Source: Nibribacter koreensis (GTDB lineage Bacteria > Bacteroidota > Bacteroidia > Cytophagales > Hymenobacteraceae). Taken from it: a stretch of 64,000 bases of DNA. The stretch is taken from positions 62,001 through 126,000 of the forward strand of contig NZ_BAABGX010000003.1 in assembly GCF_039541795.1 (NCBI RefSeq). The letters are read 5' to 3'. A program made the translations under genes and the position numbers. This document shows, in pieces, positions 25,304 through 33,825 of the stretch (its first letter is position 1; the number at the start of each line of letters is the position of its first letter). A model generated the notes under the pieces. The model saw nothing but the letters and a program-made list of their open reading frames with translations. It did not search any database and was not told the DNA's origin.

Positions 25304-27229
25304 ATGGAGAATTTTGTTGTATCGGCTAGAAAATACCGTCCTACCACCTTTGACAGTGTGGTGGGCCAGCACCATATTACCACTACCTTAAAGAACGCAA
25401 TCAGCAGCAACCATTTGGCCCAGGCCTTCTTGTTCTGCGGGCCAAGGGGAGTGGGTAAGACCACGTGCGCGCGTATTCTGGCCAAGACCATCAACTGCGA
25501 GAACATTACGCCAGAGGTAGAGGCCTGCAACGTCTGTGACTCCTGCAAAAGCTTCAATACCAGCTCTTCCTTCAACATCCATGAGCTAGATGCCGCATCT
25601 AACAACTCGGTAGATGACATTAGAAGTCTGGTGGAGCAGGTGCGTTATGTGCCGCAGACGGGCAAGTACAAAATCTACATCATAGATGAGGTGCACATGC
25701 TCTCTAACCAGGCCTTCAACGCGTTTCTGAAGACCCTGGAAGAGCCGCCGTCCTACGCCATTTTCATTCTGGCTACTACGGAGCGTCATAAAATCATCCC
25801 TACTATTCTGTCCCGCTGTCAGATCTTTGACTTCAACCGCATTCGTATTGAAGACATGGTCCAGCATTTGGGCAACATTGCGGGCAAAGAGAACATTGAA
25901 GCCGAGGAAGACGCCCTGCACCTGATTTCGCAGAAGGCAGACGGCGCCCTGCGCGATGCGCTTTCCATCTTTGACCAGATGGTGACCTTCTCGGGTAATC
26001 ATTTGACCTATAAGGCCACGGTACAGAACCTCCATATTCTGGACTATGACTATTACTTCAGGCTGACCGACTATTTGCTCACGCAGAACCTGAGCGGCAC
26101 CTTGTTGCTGTATGATGAGATCCTGAAAAACGGTTTTGACTCCCATAACTTCATATTAGGCATTGGGGACCACTTCAGAAGTCTGTTGGTGTGCAAAGAC
26201 CAAGTGACGGTGCAGTTGCTGGAGGTATCTGAGAACATCAAGTCCCGCTACGCCCAGCAAGCGCAGGAAGCCAGCTTGAGTTTCTTGCTATCTGGCTTGA
26301 ATCTGGTGGGCACTTGCGACCAGAACTTTAAAGCGGCCAAGAACCAGCGCCTGCACGTAGAGCTATTGCTCATGAAACTGGCGCATTTGCCGCAAGCCTT
26401 GCAACTGGCCTCAGACGTCTCTCTTACCGGGGACGTCAAAAAAAAAACTAATGGAAGTTCCGGCGTAGCCGCACCCGCGGTTCCTGCAACTGCTGTTCCT
26501 GTTCCAACTCCTGCTCCAGTAGCGGCCGCTCCGGCGCCCGCAGTTTTAGGTAGTTTTGAAGAAAACAGCCCAAAAACGCACCATAACACGGCACCCTCAG
26601 ACATGGACGCTGGCGAGGATCCTATCTTTGACACGTATCCAGAAGAGGCGCCTTCGCCGGTGCCTTCTATGATAGCGCCTGCCGCGCCGGTGGTCACGCC
26701 CGCTCCCTTGCGCGCACCCATCTCGTCTCCGTTGGCTGGTCGCAAACTGTCCAAATTGCCCAGCCTCAAGAATATAGAAGAAAAAGTAGCGGCTTCGGCG
26801 GGCCCCGCCATTGACGTGTTGGAAGAAGAAACCGAAGCCTACGTGCCCGGCTCCCTGCCTGCCATCAATGAGGAGAGACTACGCCGTTTGTGGCAGGTCT
26901 ACGTGGACCGCGTCAAGCAAACGGACCGCACCCTGGAGTACACCATCATGAACCGCGACTGGACCTTTGACGTGGAACGCGCCGAGGTACGCCTGACCGT
27001 GGAGAATGATGTGCAGGTAGCCGAGTTCAACTCCTTTAAACCAGAACTGTTGTTGTACCTGCGCCAAGGCATAGGACACAACCGTCTGCAAGTGAACATT
27101 GAAGTAGCCCAACAGGAAAACACCGGCCGTAATCTCTACACCTCGCAAGACCGATTCAATTACTTGTCAGAACTCTATCCGGGGTTATTGGAGCTGAAAA
27201 ACCGCCTCGGGCTGGATACTGATTTCTAA
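25304..27229 (+). CDS. dnaX: DNA polymerase III subunits gamma/tau
   Basis: Clamp-loader ATPase of the replisome. Residues 1-360 hold the AAA+ core: Walker A GPRGVGKTT (about residue 46), four zinc cysteines in INCENITPEVEACNVCDSC, Walker B IIDEVHM and the sensor/arginine-finger region ILSRCQIFDF. Residues ~385-500 form a Pro/Ala-rich linker, and the C-terminal ~130 residues the tau domain that binds the polymerase. A dispersed palindrome is built into the linker codons (26543-26578). The reading frame also contains an A run (AAAAAAAAA near 26439) at which slippage could produce a shorter gamma form, but this was not established. Confidence 0.95.
   Translation: MENFVVSARKYRPTTFDSVVGQHHITTTLKNAISSNHLAQAFLFCGPRGVGKTTCARILAKTINCENITPEVEACNVCDSCKSFNTSSSFNIHELDAASNNSVDDIRSLVEQVRYVPQTGKYKIYIIDEVHMLSNQAFNAFLKTLEEPPSYAIFILATTERHKIIPTILSRCQIFDFNRIRIEDMVQHLGNIAGKENIEAEEDALHLISQKADGALRDALSIFDQMVTFSGNHLTYKATVQNLHILDYDYYFRLTDYLLTQNLSGTLLLYDEILKNGFDSHNFILGIGDHFRSLLVCKDQVTVQLLEVSENIKSRYAQQAQEASLSFLLSGLNLVGTCDQNFKAAKNQRLHVELLLMKLAHLPQALQLASDVSLTGDVKKKTNGSSGVAAPAVPATAVPVPTPAPVAAAPAPAVLGSFEENSPKTHHNTAPSDMDAGEDPIFDTYPEEAPSPVPSMIAPAAPVVTPAPLRAPISSPLAGRKLSKLPSLKNIEEKVAASAGPAIDVLEEETEAYVPGSLPAINEERLRRLWQVYVDRVKQTDRTLEYTIMNRDWTFDVERAEVRLTVENDVQVAEFNSFKPELLLYLRQGIGHNRLQVNIEVAQQENTGRNLYTSQDRFNYLSELYPGLLELKNRLGLDTDF
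26543..26578. repeat. Dispersed palindrome inside dnaX coding sequence, copy 10
   Basis: GTTTTAGGTAGTTTTG / AAGAAAACAGCCCAAAAACG matches both arms of the dispersed palindrome. It is read in frame as LGSFEENSPKT within the low-complexity linker of DnaX. Confidence 0.75.
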
Positions 27230-27303
27230 GAAGAGAGTAGCTTTTGTGTAGCAAGGGCTTCTACATCTTTCATAGATAAAACCAGTCGCTCTACTCTCTT
27301 CTT

Positions 27304-27340
27304 GTCATCCTGAAAGGATCTTGGGAGCAAGCTAGGTAAG
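27304..27340. repeat. Left arm of a 37-base inverted repeat
   Basis: GTCATCCTGAAAGGATCTTG followed by GGAGCAAGCTAGGTAAG; its inverted partner is 27804-27840. Together they bracket the gene at 27378. Confidence 0.85.
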
Positions 27341-27377
27341 CAGTTATTACACGCATGATTGCGCAGAAATATCGACG

Positions 27378-27752
27378 ATGGATAAACGGCAAAGATTTCT
27401 AGAAGCATTTCTTGGAGCCTTGGGTGCAAGCCAATTGCTATGGAATTCTACTAACGATGAATTTGTGTCTGGCACCGTTATTTATGACATTGCAGACCCA
27501 GAAGAACGACAAGATTTTATCTTGCACAAGACAGAAAATGAAGTGCCAGATGAAGATGTCATTACTTTGCTAGCGTACTTGAAGGATAATGAGCTCTTAG
27601 ACGGTGATAAACTTAAAGTTCCTGATACTGAAATAAGTCTACCCACAATGGATGACGCAAGAAAAGAGAGAGCGTTTGAGGCGCTTTTTACTGTTTTAGT
27701 CTCTATGGTGGATGAGGGTGAAGAAACAGATTGTTACTACATTCATGATTGA
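27378..27752 (+). CDS. Hypothetical acidic protein between inverted repeats
   Basis: Unrecognised 124-residue cytoplasmic protein, acidic and helical, starting MDKRQRFLEAFLGALGASQL and ending DEGEETDCYYIHD. No domain is recognised. It lies alone between two 37-base inverted repeat arms, with codon and base use slightly more AT-rich than neighbouring dnaX, so it may have been moved or captured together with the repeat. Whether it is expressed is unknown. Confidence 0.65.
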   Translation: MDKRQRFLEAFLGALGASQLLWNSTNDEFVSGTVIYDIADPEERQDFILHKTENEVPDEDVITLLAYLKDNELLDGDKLKVPDTEISLPTMDDARKERAFEALFTVLVSMVDEGEETDCYYIHD

Positions 27753-27803
27753 TACCCTGTATTTTATTTCAGTCCCACCATTAAAAGATGAGGTAGGATA
27801 GAG

Positions 27804-27840
27804 CCTACCTAGCTTGTTCCCAAGATCCTTTCAGGATGAC
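27804..27840. repeat. Right arm of the 37-base inverted repeat
   Basis: TACCTAGCTTGTTCCCAAGA followed by TCCTTTCAGGATGAC, inverted match to 27304-27340 with two or three mismatches. A third, partial copy of its GTCATCCTGAAAGGA end is at 52519-52533. Confidence 0.85.
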
Positions 27841-27920
27841 AAAAGAGAAAAAGGGAGTAGCTTTGTCCGTTGCTGTCACCTCAAGCTCACAGCGTTTCCT
27901 TTACTTTTTATCCTCCCTCC

Positions 27921-28424
27921 ATGCCCCACATCTTTGACCGCAAAACAGATTCTTTCTTTGGCTCGCTCAGTTACGCTGGGTATGGGTTATTGGTGATAGG
28001 CGCATTGATGGTAAGCAGTCCCTGGTGGTGGACCGGGGAGGTGAACCAGACGCAGATGTTGGCTGTGGGGGTATTGCTTTTGATTCTTGGAGTTTTGTTC
28101 AAGTTTACGCACCATGGCTTCCAGCTGGATTTTGAGCAAGGCCGGGTGCGGGAATACTTGTTGATGTTTGGGATTAAATTTGGCCAATGGGCGCCCTTGC
28201 CGGTGTTTGAACGCGTGGTATTGACGACCAACATGATCCCGGCAGGCCATGACCATCCGGGCGAGGAACCAGCCTTGGTGAAATGGTACACGGTGGGTTT
28301 ATATGCCACCGCAGATGAACCCGCCTATGAACTACGCACCAGCCATGAGCACGAGGCCCTGCAAACACTAGAACTATTATCCCATCGGCTGCAGGTTCCT
28401 TCTGAAAACAGGCTGATTTCCTGA
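27921..28424 (+). CDS. Hypothetical two-helix membrane protein with repeat-derived C-terminus
   Basis: Unrecognised 167-residue protein. The start at 27921 (MPHIFDRKTDSFFGS) is preferred to an ATG 51 bases upstream. Two hydrophobic helices (YGLLVIGALMVSSPWWW and MLAVGVLLLILGVLF) lie in the first 60 residues; the rest is cytoplasmic or periplasmic (FERVVLTTNMIPAGHDHPGE). The last residues SENRLIS and the TGA stop are encoded by a copy of the dispersed palindrome, so the palindrome probably replaced the original 3' end. Confidence 0.72.
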   Translation: MPHIFDRKTDSFFGSLSYAGYGLLVIGALMVSSPWWWTGEVNQTQMLAVGVLLLILGVLFKFTHHGFQLDFEQGRVREYLLMFGIKFGQWAPLPVFERVVLTTNMIPAGHDHPGEEPALVKWYTVGLYATADEPAYELRTSHEHEALQTLELLSHRLQVPSENRLIS

Positions 28425-28440
28425 AAACAGGCCAAAAACG
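28403..28440. repeat. Dispersed palindrome overlapping a gene end, copy 11
   Basis: GGCTGATTTCCTGAAAACAG then GCCAAAAACG; the left arm is altered to TCTGAAAACA, which reads in frame as Ser-Glu-Asn. It supplies the stop codon of the 27921 gene. Confidence 0.75.
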
Positions 28441-28555
28441 AACTCCCTTGGTGATTGTCTATGGCTGGTAGTTGATTGCCCTCCATAACTGCCAAAGACA
28501 ATAAATTTCCCGCTTTTCGTTTTATTTAAGTAGAATTTCATTCAATCCTATCCCT

Positions 28556-31522
28556 GTGAAGAAAAGACTCATAGCCTGTTCACTCTTGGGCGTAATGCTG
28601 TTTACCCAGTGTAAAACCAGCACGCCTTCGCCAACAGCGCAAACCAATACGCCCGAAGCGCAGACCGCTACGCCAAAAGCCAAGGAATACACCTACACCA
28701 CCGTCCCAAACGACCCGCTCAAAGCCCGCATCTATACACTGGACAACGGCCTGACGGTCTATCTAACGGACTACAAAGACGCGCCCCGCATCCAGACCTA
28801 CATAGCAGTGCGCGCTGGCAGTAAGAATGACCCGGCCAATGCCACGGGCCTGGCGCATTACCTGGAGCACATGGCGTTCAAGGGTTCCAGCAAACTGGGC
28901 ACCACCAACTGGCAGAAGGAGCAAGAGGAGCTGGCCAAGATAGAGGCGCTGTATGAACTGTACCGCACCCAGAAAGACCCGGCCATCCGCAAGAAAACCT
29001 ACCACCAGATTGACTCCATTTCGGGCGTGGCCGCCAAATATGCCGTTCCCAATGAGTATGACAAGCTGGTGGCGTCTATGGGCATGCAGAACTCCAACGC
29101 CAGTACCTGGGTAGAGCAGACTATTTACTACGGAGACATCCCGAGCAACCAACTAGAACGCTGGGCCATGCTGGAATCTGAGCGCCTGAGCGTGATGGTG
29201 CCGCGTTTGTTCCACACCGAACTGGAAGCAGTGTACGAGGAAAAAAACCGTTCCTTGGACTCAGATAACAACAAGGTGTTTGAAGCGGCCTTCGCGGCGC
29301 TGTACCCTACGCACCAGTATGGCACGCAAACCACCATTGGCACGGTAGAGCACTTGAAGAATCCGTCCATTACGGAGATTAAGAAGTACTTTGATACCTA
29401 CTACGTGCCCAACAACATGGCCATTGCCATGAGCGGGGACCTGGACCCAGACCAGACCATCAGGATTATTGATGAGCATTTTGGAAAGTGGCGGAAGAAG
29501 GCAGACCCGATGTACAACGCTCCGCAGGAGAAACCACTGACGGCACCGGTAATCAAAGAGGTGATAGGGCCAGACGCCGAGAGCGTGTTTTTGGGCTTCC
29601 GGTTCCCGGGGGTGAAATCTAAAGACGCCTTGGTGTTGCGCATGATCAGTCAGATTTTGAGCAACGGCCAGGCGGGTTTGATTGACCTGAACATCAACCA
29701 GAAGCAGGCGGCCTTGGGCGCAGGCTCCTTCGCCGAGATTTACAATGACTACAGTGCGCACTTCTTGTCAGGCAATCCGCGCCAAGGACAGAGCCTGGAC
29801 CAAGTGAAGGATCTGTTGCTACAGCAGATTGAGCTGGTCAAGAAGGGAGCTTTTGAGGACTGGTTGATTCCGGCCATCGTCAATAAGAACAAAATCAGTC
29901 AGATGGAAGCCTATGAAAGCAACGAGGCCCGCGCCACGGCCTTTGTGGACGCGTTCATTGCCCGCCAGGACTGGGCCGACTATGTGAAGCAGGACGCCGA
30001 GTTTGCCAAGATCACCAAGCAGGACGTGATGGAGGTGGCTAACCGCTACTACGGCAACAACTACGCCCTCATTTACAAGCGCACCGGCAAAGACCCCAAT
30101 GCCCAGAAGGTAGAGAAACCTACCATCACCCCCGTGCCCGCCAACCGCGAGGCACAGAGTGATTACTACAAAACGGTGGCCAGCAAACCAGTGTCTGATC
30201 TTCAGCCTGAGTTTGTGGACTACAAGAAAGACATTCAGCAGGGACAACTGAAGGCCGGTATTCCGGTGTACTACACGCGCAACAAGGAGAACGGCCTGTT
30301 CAATCTGTACTATGTGCTGGACATGGGCACCAACAATGACCTTAAACTGGGCCTGGCCGTGAACTACCTGCAATACTTGGGCACCGACAAATACTCTGCC
30401 GAGGAACTGCAGAAGGAGTTCTTCAAGATTGGATGCTCGTTTAACGTGTCTTCGGGGCAGGACCAGATTTATGTGTCTTTGTCTGGCCTGGATGAAAACA
30501 TGGAGCAGGGCTTGAACTTGTTTGAAAGCCTCTTGAAGAATCCTCAACCAGACCAGAAAGCTTTGAGTGATTTAGTGGCTGGCATCCTGAAAGACCGCAA
30601 AGACGCCAAGCTCAACAAGAACATCATCCACAGCGTGGCCATGGTCAACTACGCCAAGTACGGCCCTAAGAATCCGTTCACCAACCTCTTGTCTGAGCAG
30701 GAACTGAAGAAGGTGAAACCGCAGGAACTGGTGTCTTTGATCAAGAGTATTCCTAGCTACCAGCACCGCGTATTGTACTACGGGCCGAGAGAGTTGCAAG
30801 CCATCACGGCCACGCTCAACACGGGTCATATTGTGCCGGCTACCTTAAAACCCGTGCCCGCCGAGAAGCCTTTCAAAGAACTGGACATCACCAAACGCCA
30901 AGTCTATTGGACCGACTACAACATGGTGCAGGCCGAGTTGCTTTTCCTGACCAAGTCGCTCAACTATGATCCTAAGCTGGTACCTACCATTAGGCTGTAC
31001 AACGAGTACTTTGACGGAGGCATGGGCGCTATTGTCTTCCAAGAGCTACGCGAGTCCAGAGCTTTGGCGTACAGCGCTAGCTCCCGGTTTGCCAACGCCA
31101 GCAAGAAAGACCGCGCCAACTACATTCTCTCTTACATAGGCACACAGTCAGATAAATTACCCGAAGCCATGGCCGGCATGCAGGAGCTCCTGAATGATTT
31201 ACCCCTCGCCGAAGCCAACTTCGCCAACGCCAAAGCCTCGGTACGCAACAGCATCGCCACGGAGCGCATCAACAAGACGGCCATCCTGATGAACTATGAG
31301 CAGGCCCGCAAACTGGGGATTGACCATGACATTAGACGTGACATCTACGAAAGCCTGGACGCCCTGACCCTGGACCAGATCAAAGCCTTTCAACAGCAGT
31401 TCGTGAAGGGCCAGAACCAGACCATTCTGGTGATTGGCTCCAAAGACAAACTCAACTTCAAGGAACTGGCCAAGTACGGCACCGTGAAGCAGTTGACCTT
31501 GAAAGAGCTGTTCGGGTATTAG
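28556..31522 (+). CDS. M16 family zinc metallopeptidase, lipoprotein
   Basis: Two-domain insulinase-like peptidase of 988 residues. A lipoprotein signal ends at FTQC (Cys about residue 19), so it is anchored to a membrane facing outwards. The inverted zinc motif is H101-Y-L-E-H105, with the downstream glutamate region VYEEKNRSLDSDNNK. The second half repeats the M16 fold without the zinc motif, as in pitrilysin-type peptidases, which close over short peptides. It starts with GTG. It stands alone, with a terminator and a palindrome after it. Confidence 0.93.
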   Translation: MKKRLIACSLLGVMLFTQCKTSTPSPTAQTNTPEAQTATPKAKEYTYTTVPNDPLKARIYTLDNGLTVYLTDYKDAPRIQTYIAVRAGSKNDPANATGLAHYLEHMAFKGSSKLGTTNWQKEQEELAKIEALYELYRTQKDPAIRKKTYHQIDSISGVAAKYAVPNEYDKLVASMGMQNSNASTWVEQTIYYGDIPSNQLERWAMLESERLSVMVPRLFHTELEAVYEEKNRSLDSDNNKVFEAAFAALYPTHQYGTQTTIGTVEHLKNPSITEIKKYFDTYYVPNNMAIAMSGDLDPDQTIRIIDEHFGKWRKKADPMYNAPQEKPLTAPVIKEVIGPDAESVFLGFRFPGVKSKDALVLRMISQILSNGQAGLIDLNINQKQAALGAGSFAEIYNDYSAHFLSGNPRQGQSLDQVKDLLLQQIELVKKGAFEDWLIPAIVNKNKISQMEAYESNEARATAFVDAFIARQDWADYVKQDAEFAKITKQDVMEVANRYYGNNYALIYKRTGKDPNAQKVEKPTITPVPANREAQSDYYKTVASKPVSDLQPEFVDYKKDIQQGQLKAGIPVYYTRNKENGLFNLYYVLDMGTNNDLKLGLAVNYLQYLGTDKYSAEELQKEFFKIGCSFNVSSGQDQIYVSLSGLDENMEQGLNLFESLLKNPQPDQKALSDLVAGILKDRKDAKLNKNIIHSVAMVNYAKYGPKNPFTNLLSEQELKKVKPQELVSLIKSIPSYQHRVLYYGPRELQAITATLNTGHIVPATLKPVPAEKPFKELDITKRQVYWTDYNMVQAELLFLTKSLNYDPKLVPTIRLYNEYFDGGMGAIVFQELRESRALAYSASSRFANASKKDRANYILSYIGTQSDKLPEAMAGMQELLNDLPLAEANFANAKASVRNSIATERINKTAILMNYEQARKLGIDHDIRRDIYESLDALTLDQIKAFQQQFVKGQNQTILVIGSKDKLNFKELAKYGTVKQLTLKELFGY

Positions 31523-31567
31523 GATTGGTTAGACGTTAGTAGCTAGATAGTAGACGTTAGATTTTGG

Positions 31568-31603
31568 AGAAGGAGAGGCCGTTGGTTGCTCCTTTTCTGT
31601 TTT
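31568..31603 (+). terminator. Terminator after the M16 peptidase
   Basis: AGAAGGAG / CTCCTTTTCT stem with T tail, continuing straight into the palindrome at 31598. The same composite occurs at 32305-32372 and 34952-35021. Confidence 0.75.
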
Positions 31604-31635
31604 TGGGCTACTTTTAGAGAAATAAGCCAAAAACG
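31598..31635. repeat. Dispersed palindrome, copy 12
   Basis: TGTTTTTGGGCTACTTTT ... AAGCCAAAAACG, directly after the terminator. Confidence 0.8.
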
Positions 31636-31649
31636 AAACCCTTTAGTAC

Positions 31650-32279
31650 ATGAAGAAAATTTTATCCACCTTATTCTTTACCTTGTTATTTAGTGCTACT
31701 TTTTCGCAGAGTTTTGAAGGCAAGATCACGTACAATGTGACGTACAAAAGCAAGAATCCTGCAATAACGGATGCGCAGTTTGCCGCCATGATGGGCAATA
31801 CCCAAGAGTATTTCATCAAAGGAGGTAGCTATAAGTCTATCATGAACGGTGAGTTGGTGCAATGGCAACTTTACCCAAGCCAGGATACGCTCATGTACAG
31901 CAAAATGTCAAACACGCCCTCTGTGTACTGGGTAGATGCCCGCACAGATGATGACCATATCCTGAAAACCGAAATCAACAAAGGCGCCGCCACCTTTCTG
32001 GGATACCTTTGTGATGAGTTGATTCTGACCTGCAAATCTGGCGTGCAGAAATACTACTTCAGCCAAAAGCTACCCTTGGATTACACCCTGTTTACGAAGC
32101 ATAATTATGGCAACTGGTTAGCGTACCTAAAGCAGGCCAAAGCGGTGCCATTAAAGATGTCAGCAGACACAGAGATGATGACCATTGAATCTACGGCTAC
32201 TGCGGTGAAGGCCATGAAACTGGAGTCGTCGTTTTTTCAGTTGGCCAAAGGTAGCAAGCTTGAGAAAATGCCTTACTAA
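31650..32279 (+). CDS. Secreted GLPGLI/DUF4412-like protein
   Basis: Protein of 209 residues with a signal peptide (MKKILSTLFFTLLFSATFS, cleaved near FSQ). The mature part begins SFEGKITYNVTYK and contains FIKGGSYKSIMNG, typical of Bacteroidota GLPGLI or DUF4412 proteins, which are periplasmic beta-rich proteins of unknown function. The C-terminus (QLAKGSKLEKMPY) fits DUF4412. It is flanked on both sides by the same terminator-plus-palindrome composite. Confidence 0.75.
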   Translation: MKKILSTLFFTLLFSATFSQSFEGKITYNVTYKSKNPAITDAQFAAMMGNTQEYFIKGGSYKSIMNGELVQWQLYPSQDTLMYSKMSNTPSVYWVDARTDDDHILKTEINKGAATFLGYLCDELILTCKSGVQKYYFSQKLPLDYTLFTKHNYGNWLAYLKQAKAVPLKMSADTEMMTIESTATAVKAMKLESSFFQLAKGSKLEKMPY

Positions 32280-32304
32280 GAACTCATAGAAGAACAGATA
32301 TTGC

Positions 32305-32342
32305 AGAAGGAGAGGCCGTTGGTTTCTCCTTCTTCGTTTTTA
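32305..32342 (+). terminator. Terminator
   Basis: AGAAGGAGAGGCC / GGTTTCTCCTTCT stem with TTTTT tail, merging into the palindrome at 32335. Confidence 0.75.
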
Positions 32343-32372
32343 GCCTGTTTTGGGGAAAACAGGCTAAAAACC
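32335..32372. repeat. Dispersed palindrome, copy 13
   Basis: CGTTTTTAGCCTGTTTTG ... ACAGGCTAAAAACC; both arms changed G to A in step, so the pairing is kept. Confidence 0.88.
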
Positions 32373-32580
32373 ATGTGGCTAAAAAACTTATGAAGTGCTC
32401 ATCTAATATAAGTTTACATCAAGCCGAGATGCCTTAGAATAGCTCAAACACAATTAAACCGCTCCAATACATTAATGGTTTGTACAATGCTATGAATTAT
32501 TAGCAGAAGACGAGTAATAAGTAAGCCTCCCCTGCGACTCATAGACAGTAACTAAATTTTAACACTTTTAAGAATTGACT

Positions 32581-33141
32581 ATGAGCAAGGCATCTTTTTT
32601 TAGGGTAAGAATTTGGTTTACGGCGCTGGTAGCCCTAGTCATCTGGGCGCTGTTGAGTTATCAGCAGTACAATGGAGGCGTGCCCAGTCACCATATCCTG
32701 GCAGATGAAACCTTGCCGTCTTTCTCTAATTGGTGGGGAGCGCTTCTGTTGCCTGTCCTGACGTGGATTCTCTTATACCGCATAGAAAAAAGGGTATTCG
32801 CGCATTCTAATACAGTTCTATCAATGCAACACGTCCTCTATGGGTTTGTCGGGGCCTTGCTGTTTGGCGTGGTCCTTTCCGTCTTCTTTACGCTGGGCAA
32901 TACGAATGTGCCGGGCTTTATGCTCCTGGGCGTATTTGCCTTAGCCTTATTTCTTCCGGTTTACCGTGCGCAGTGTCTACTGGGTTTTGTGCTGGGGATG
33001 ACCTTCACCTTCGGGGCGGTTCTACCAACGGGCATTGGGCTTATTCTTTCCTTGATTACCGCCGTGATTTATCTGGTCATAAGGCCCGCTTTCTTATTTG
33101 TAGTCTCTAAGCTGATGAGAAAGCAGAGTACACAAGTTTAA
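32581..33141 (+). CDS. Hypothetical integral membrane protein
   Basis: Unrecognised protein of 186 residues with about six hydrophobic segments (VWFTALVALVIWALLSY-like N-terminus, GALLLPVLTWILLY, YGFVGALLFGVVLSVFF, LALFLPVY, IGLILSLITAVIYLVI) and a basic C-terminal tail (SKLMRKQSTQV). The ATG at 32581 is preferred to a TTG six bases upstream. No family or partner can be named; it stands alone, with a 300-base upstream gap that holds a terminator and a palindrome. Confidence 0.72.
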   Translation: MSKASFFRVRIWFTALVALVIWALLSYQQYNGGVPSHHILADETLPSFSNWWGALLLPVLTWILLYRIEKRVFAHSNTVLSMQHVLYGFVGALLFGVVLSVFFTLGNTNVPGFMLLGVFALALFLPVYRAQCLLGFVLGMTFTFGAVLPTGIGLILSLITAVIYLVIRPAFLFVVSKLMRKQSTQV

Positions 33142-33203
33142 CGTTTCTTCCATTTCCTTCCGTTCACCGCTTAAAGCGCACTGCGCCCAGTGTAGCCTAC
33201 ATC

Positions 33204-33241
33204 CGTTTTTGTCCTGTTTTCACTAAAACAGGTCAAAAACG
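33204..33241. repeat. Dispersed palindrome, copy 14
   Basis: CGTTTTTGTCCTGTTTTC ... ACAGGTCAAAAACG; the changed base pair (G-C to T-A region) is altered in both arms. Confidence 0.88.
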
Positions 33242-33330
33242 CCTATTTCTCCTGCCCTGAAAATAATTCTTCCCGTGCCTGTGATTTTCTTGTGCCTTGC
33301 TACACTAATGGGCTGAAGATTGATTTTTAG

Positions 33331-33825
33331 ATGGACCTACACCAGCAGTTTACCCGCGTCATCCAAGAGAATAAAGGCTTGATCTTTAAGGTGTCGGCTA
33401 TGTATACCAATTCTGCAGATGACCGGAACGACCTGCAACAGGAGATTGTGTACCAGCTCTGGAAATCCTATGAATCCTTTAAGCAGGAGTCTAAGCTGAG
33501 CACCTGGATGTACCGCGTGGCCTTGAACACCGCTATTGCTTATCTAAACCAAACCAAGCGAAGGGTCAGCACCATTCCCTTGGAACTGGACACTGATAGG
33601 TTTGTAGAAAGTTATGATAAGACCGAGGAGGAGCAGATTCAACAGCTGTACGCCCAGATACAGAGCCTCCACCTGCTGGATAGAGGCATCATCCTACTGT
33701 TCCTGGAAGGCAAGAAGTACGAGGAGATTGCCGTCATTGTGGGAATCACGCCTAGCAACGTGGGCACCAGGATTTCGCGCATCAAAGAAAAACTAAGAAC
33801 GCAACTAGTTAAACAACCTGCATAA
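33331..33825 (+). CDS. ECF-type RNA polymerase sigma factor
   Basis: Alternative sigma factor of 164 residues. Region 2 covers residues 10-80 (NSADDRNDLQQEIVYQLWKS, SKLSTWMYRVALNTAI) and region 4 covers 105-160 (LLDRGIILLFLEGKKYEEIA, TPSNVGTRISRIKEKLR). It lacks C-terminal extra domains. The TAA stop overlaps the ATG of the next gene by one base, coupling its translation to a membrane protein that may restrain it. Confidence 0.93.
   Translation: MDLHQQFTRVIQENKGLIFKVSAMYTNSADDRNDLQQEIVYQLWKSYESFKQESKLSTWMYRVALNTAIAYLNQTKRRVSTIPLELDTDRFVESYDKTEEEQIQQLYAQIQSLHLLDRGIILLFLEGKKYEEIAVIVGITPSNVGTRISRIKEKLRTQLVKQPA

Noticed and set aside
26430..26460. Programmed frameshift in dnaX at the A run
   Set aside because: A nine-base A run is present, but no enhancing structure or short alternative product was worked out, so it is only mentioned in the gene entry.
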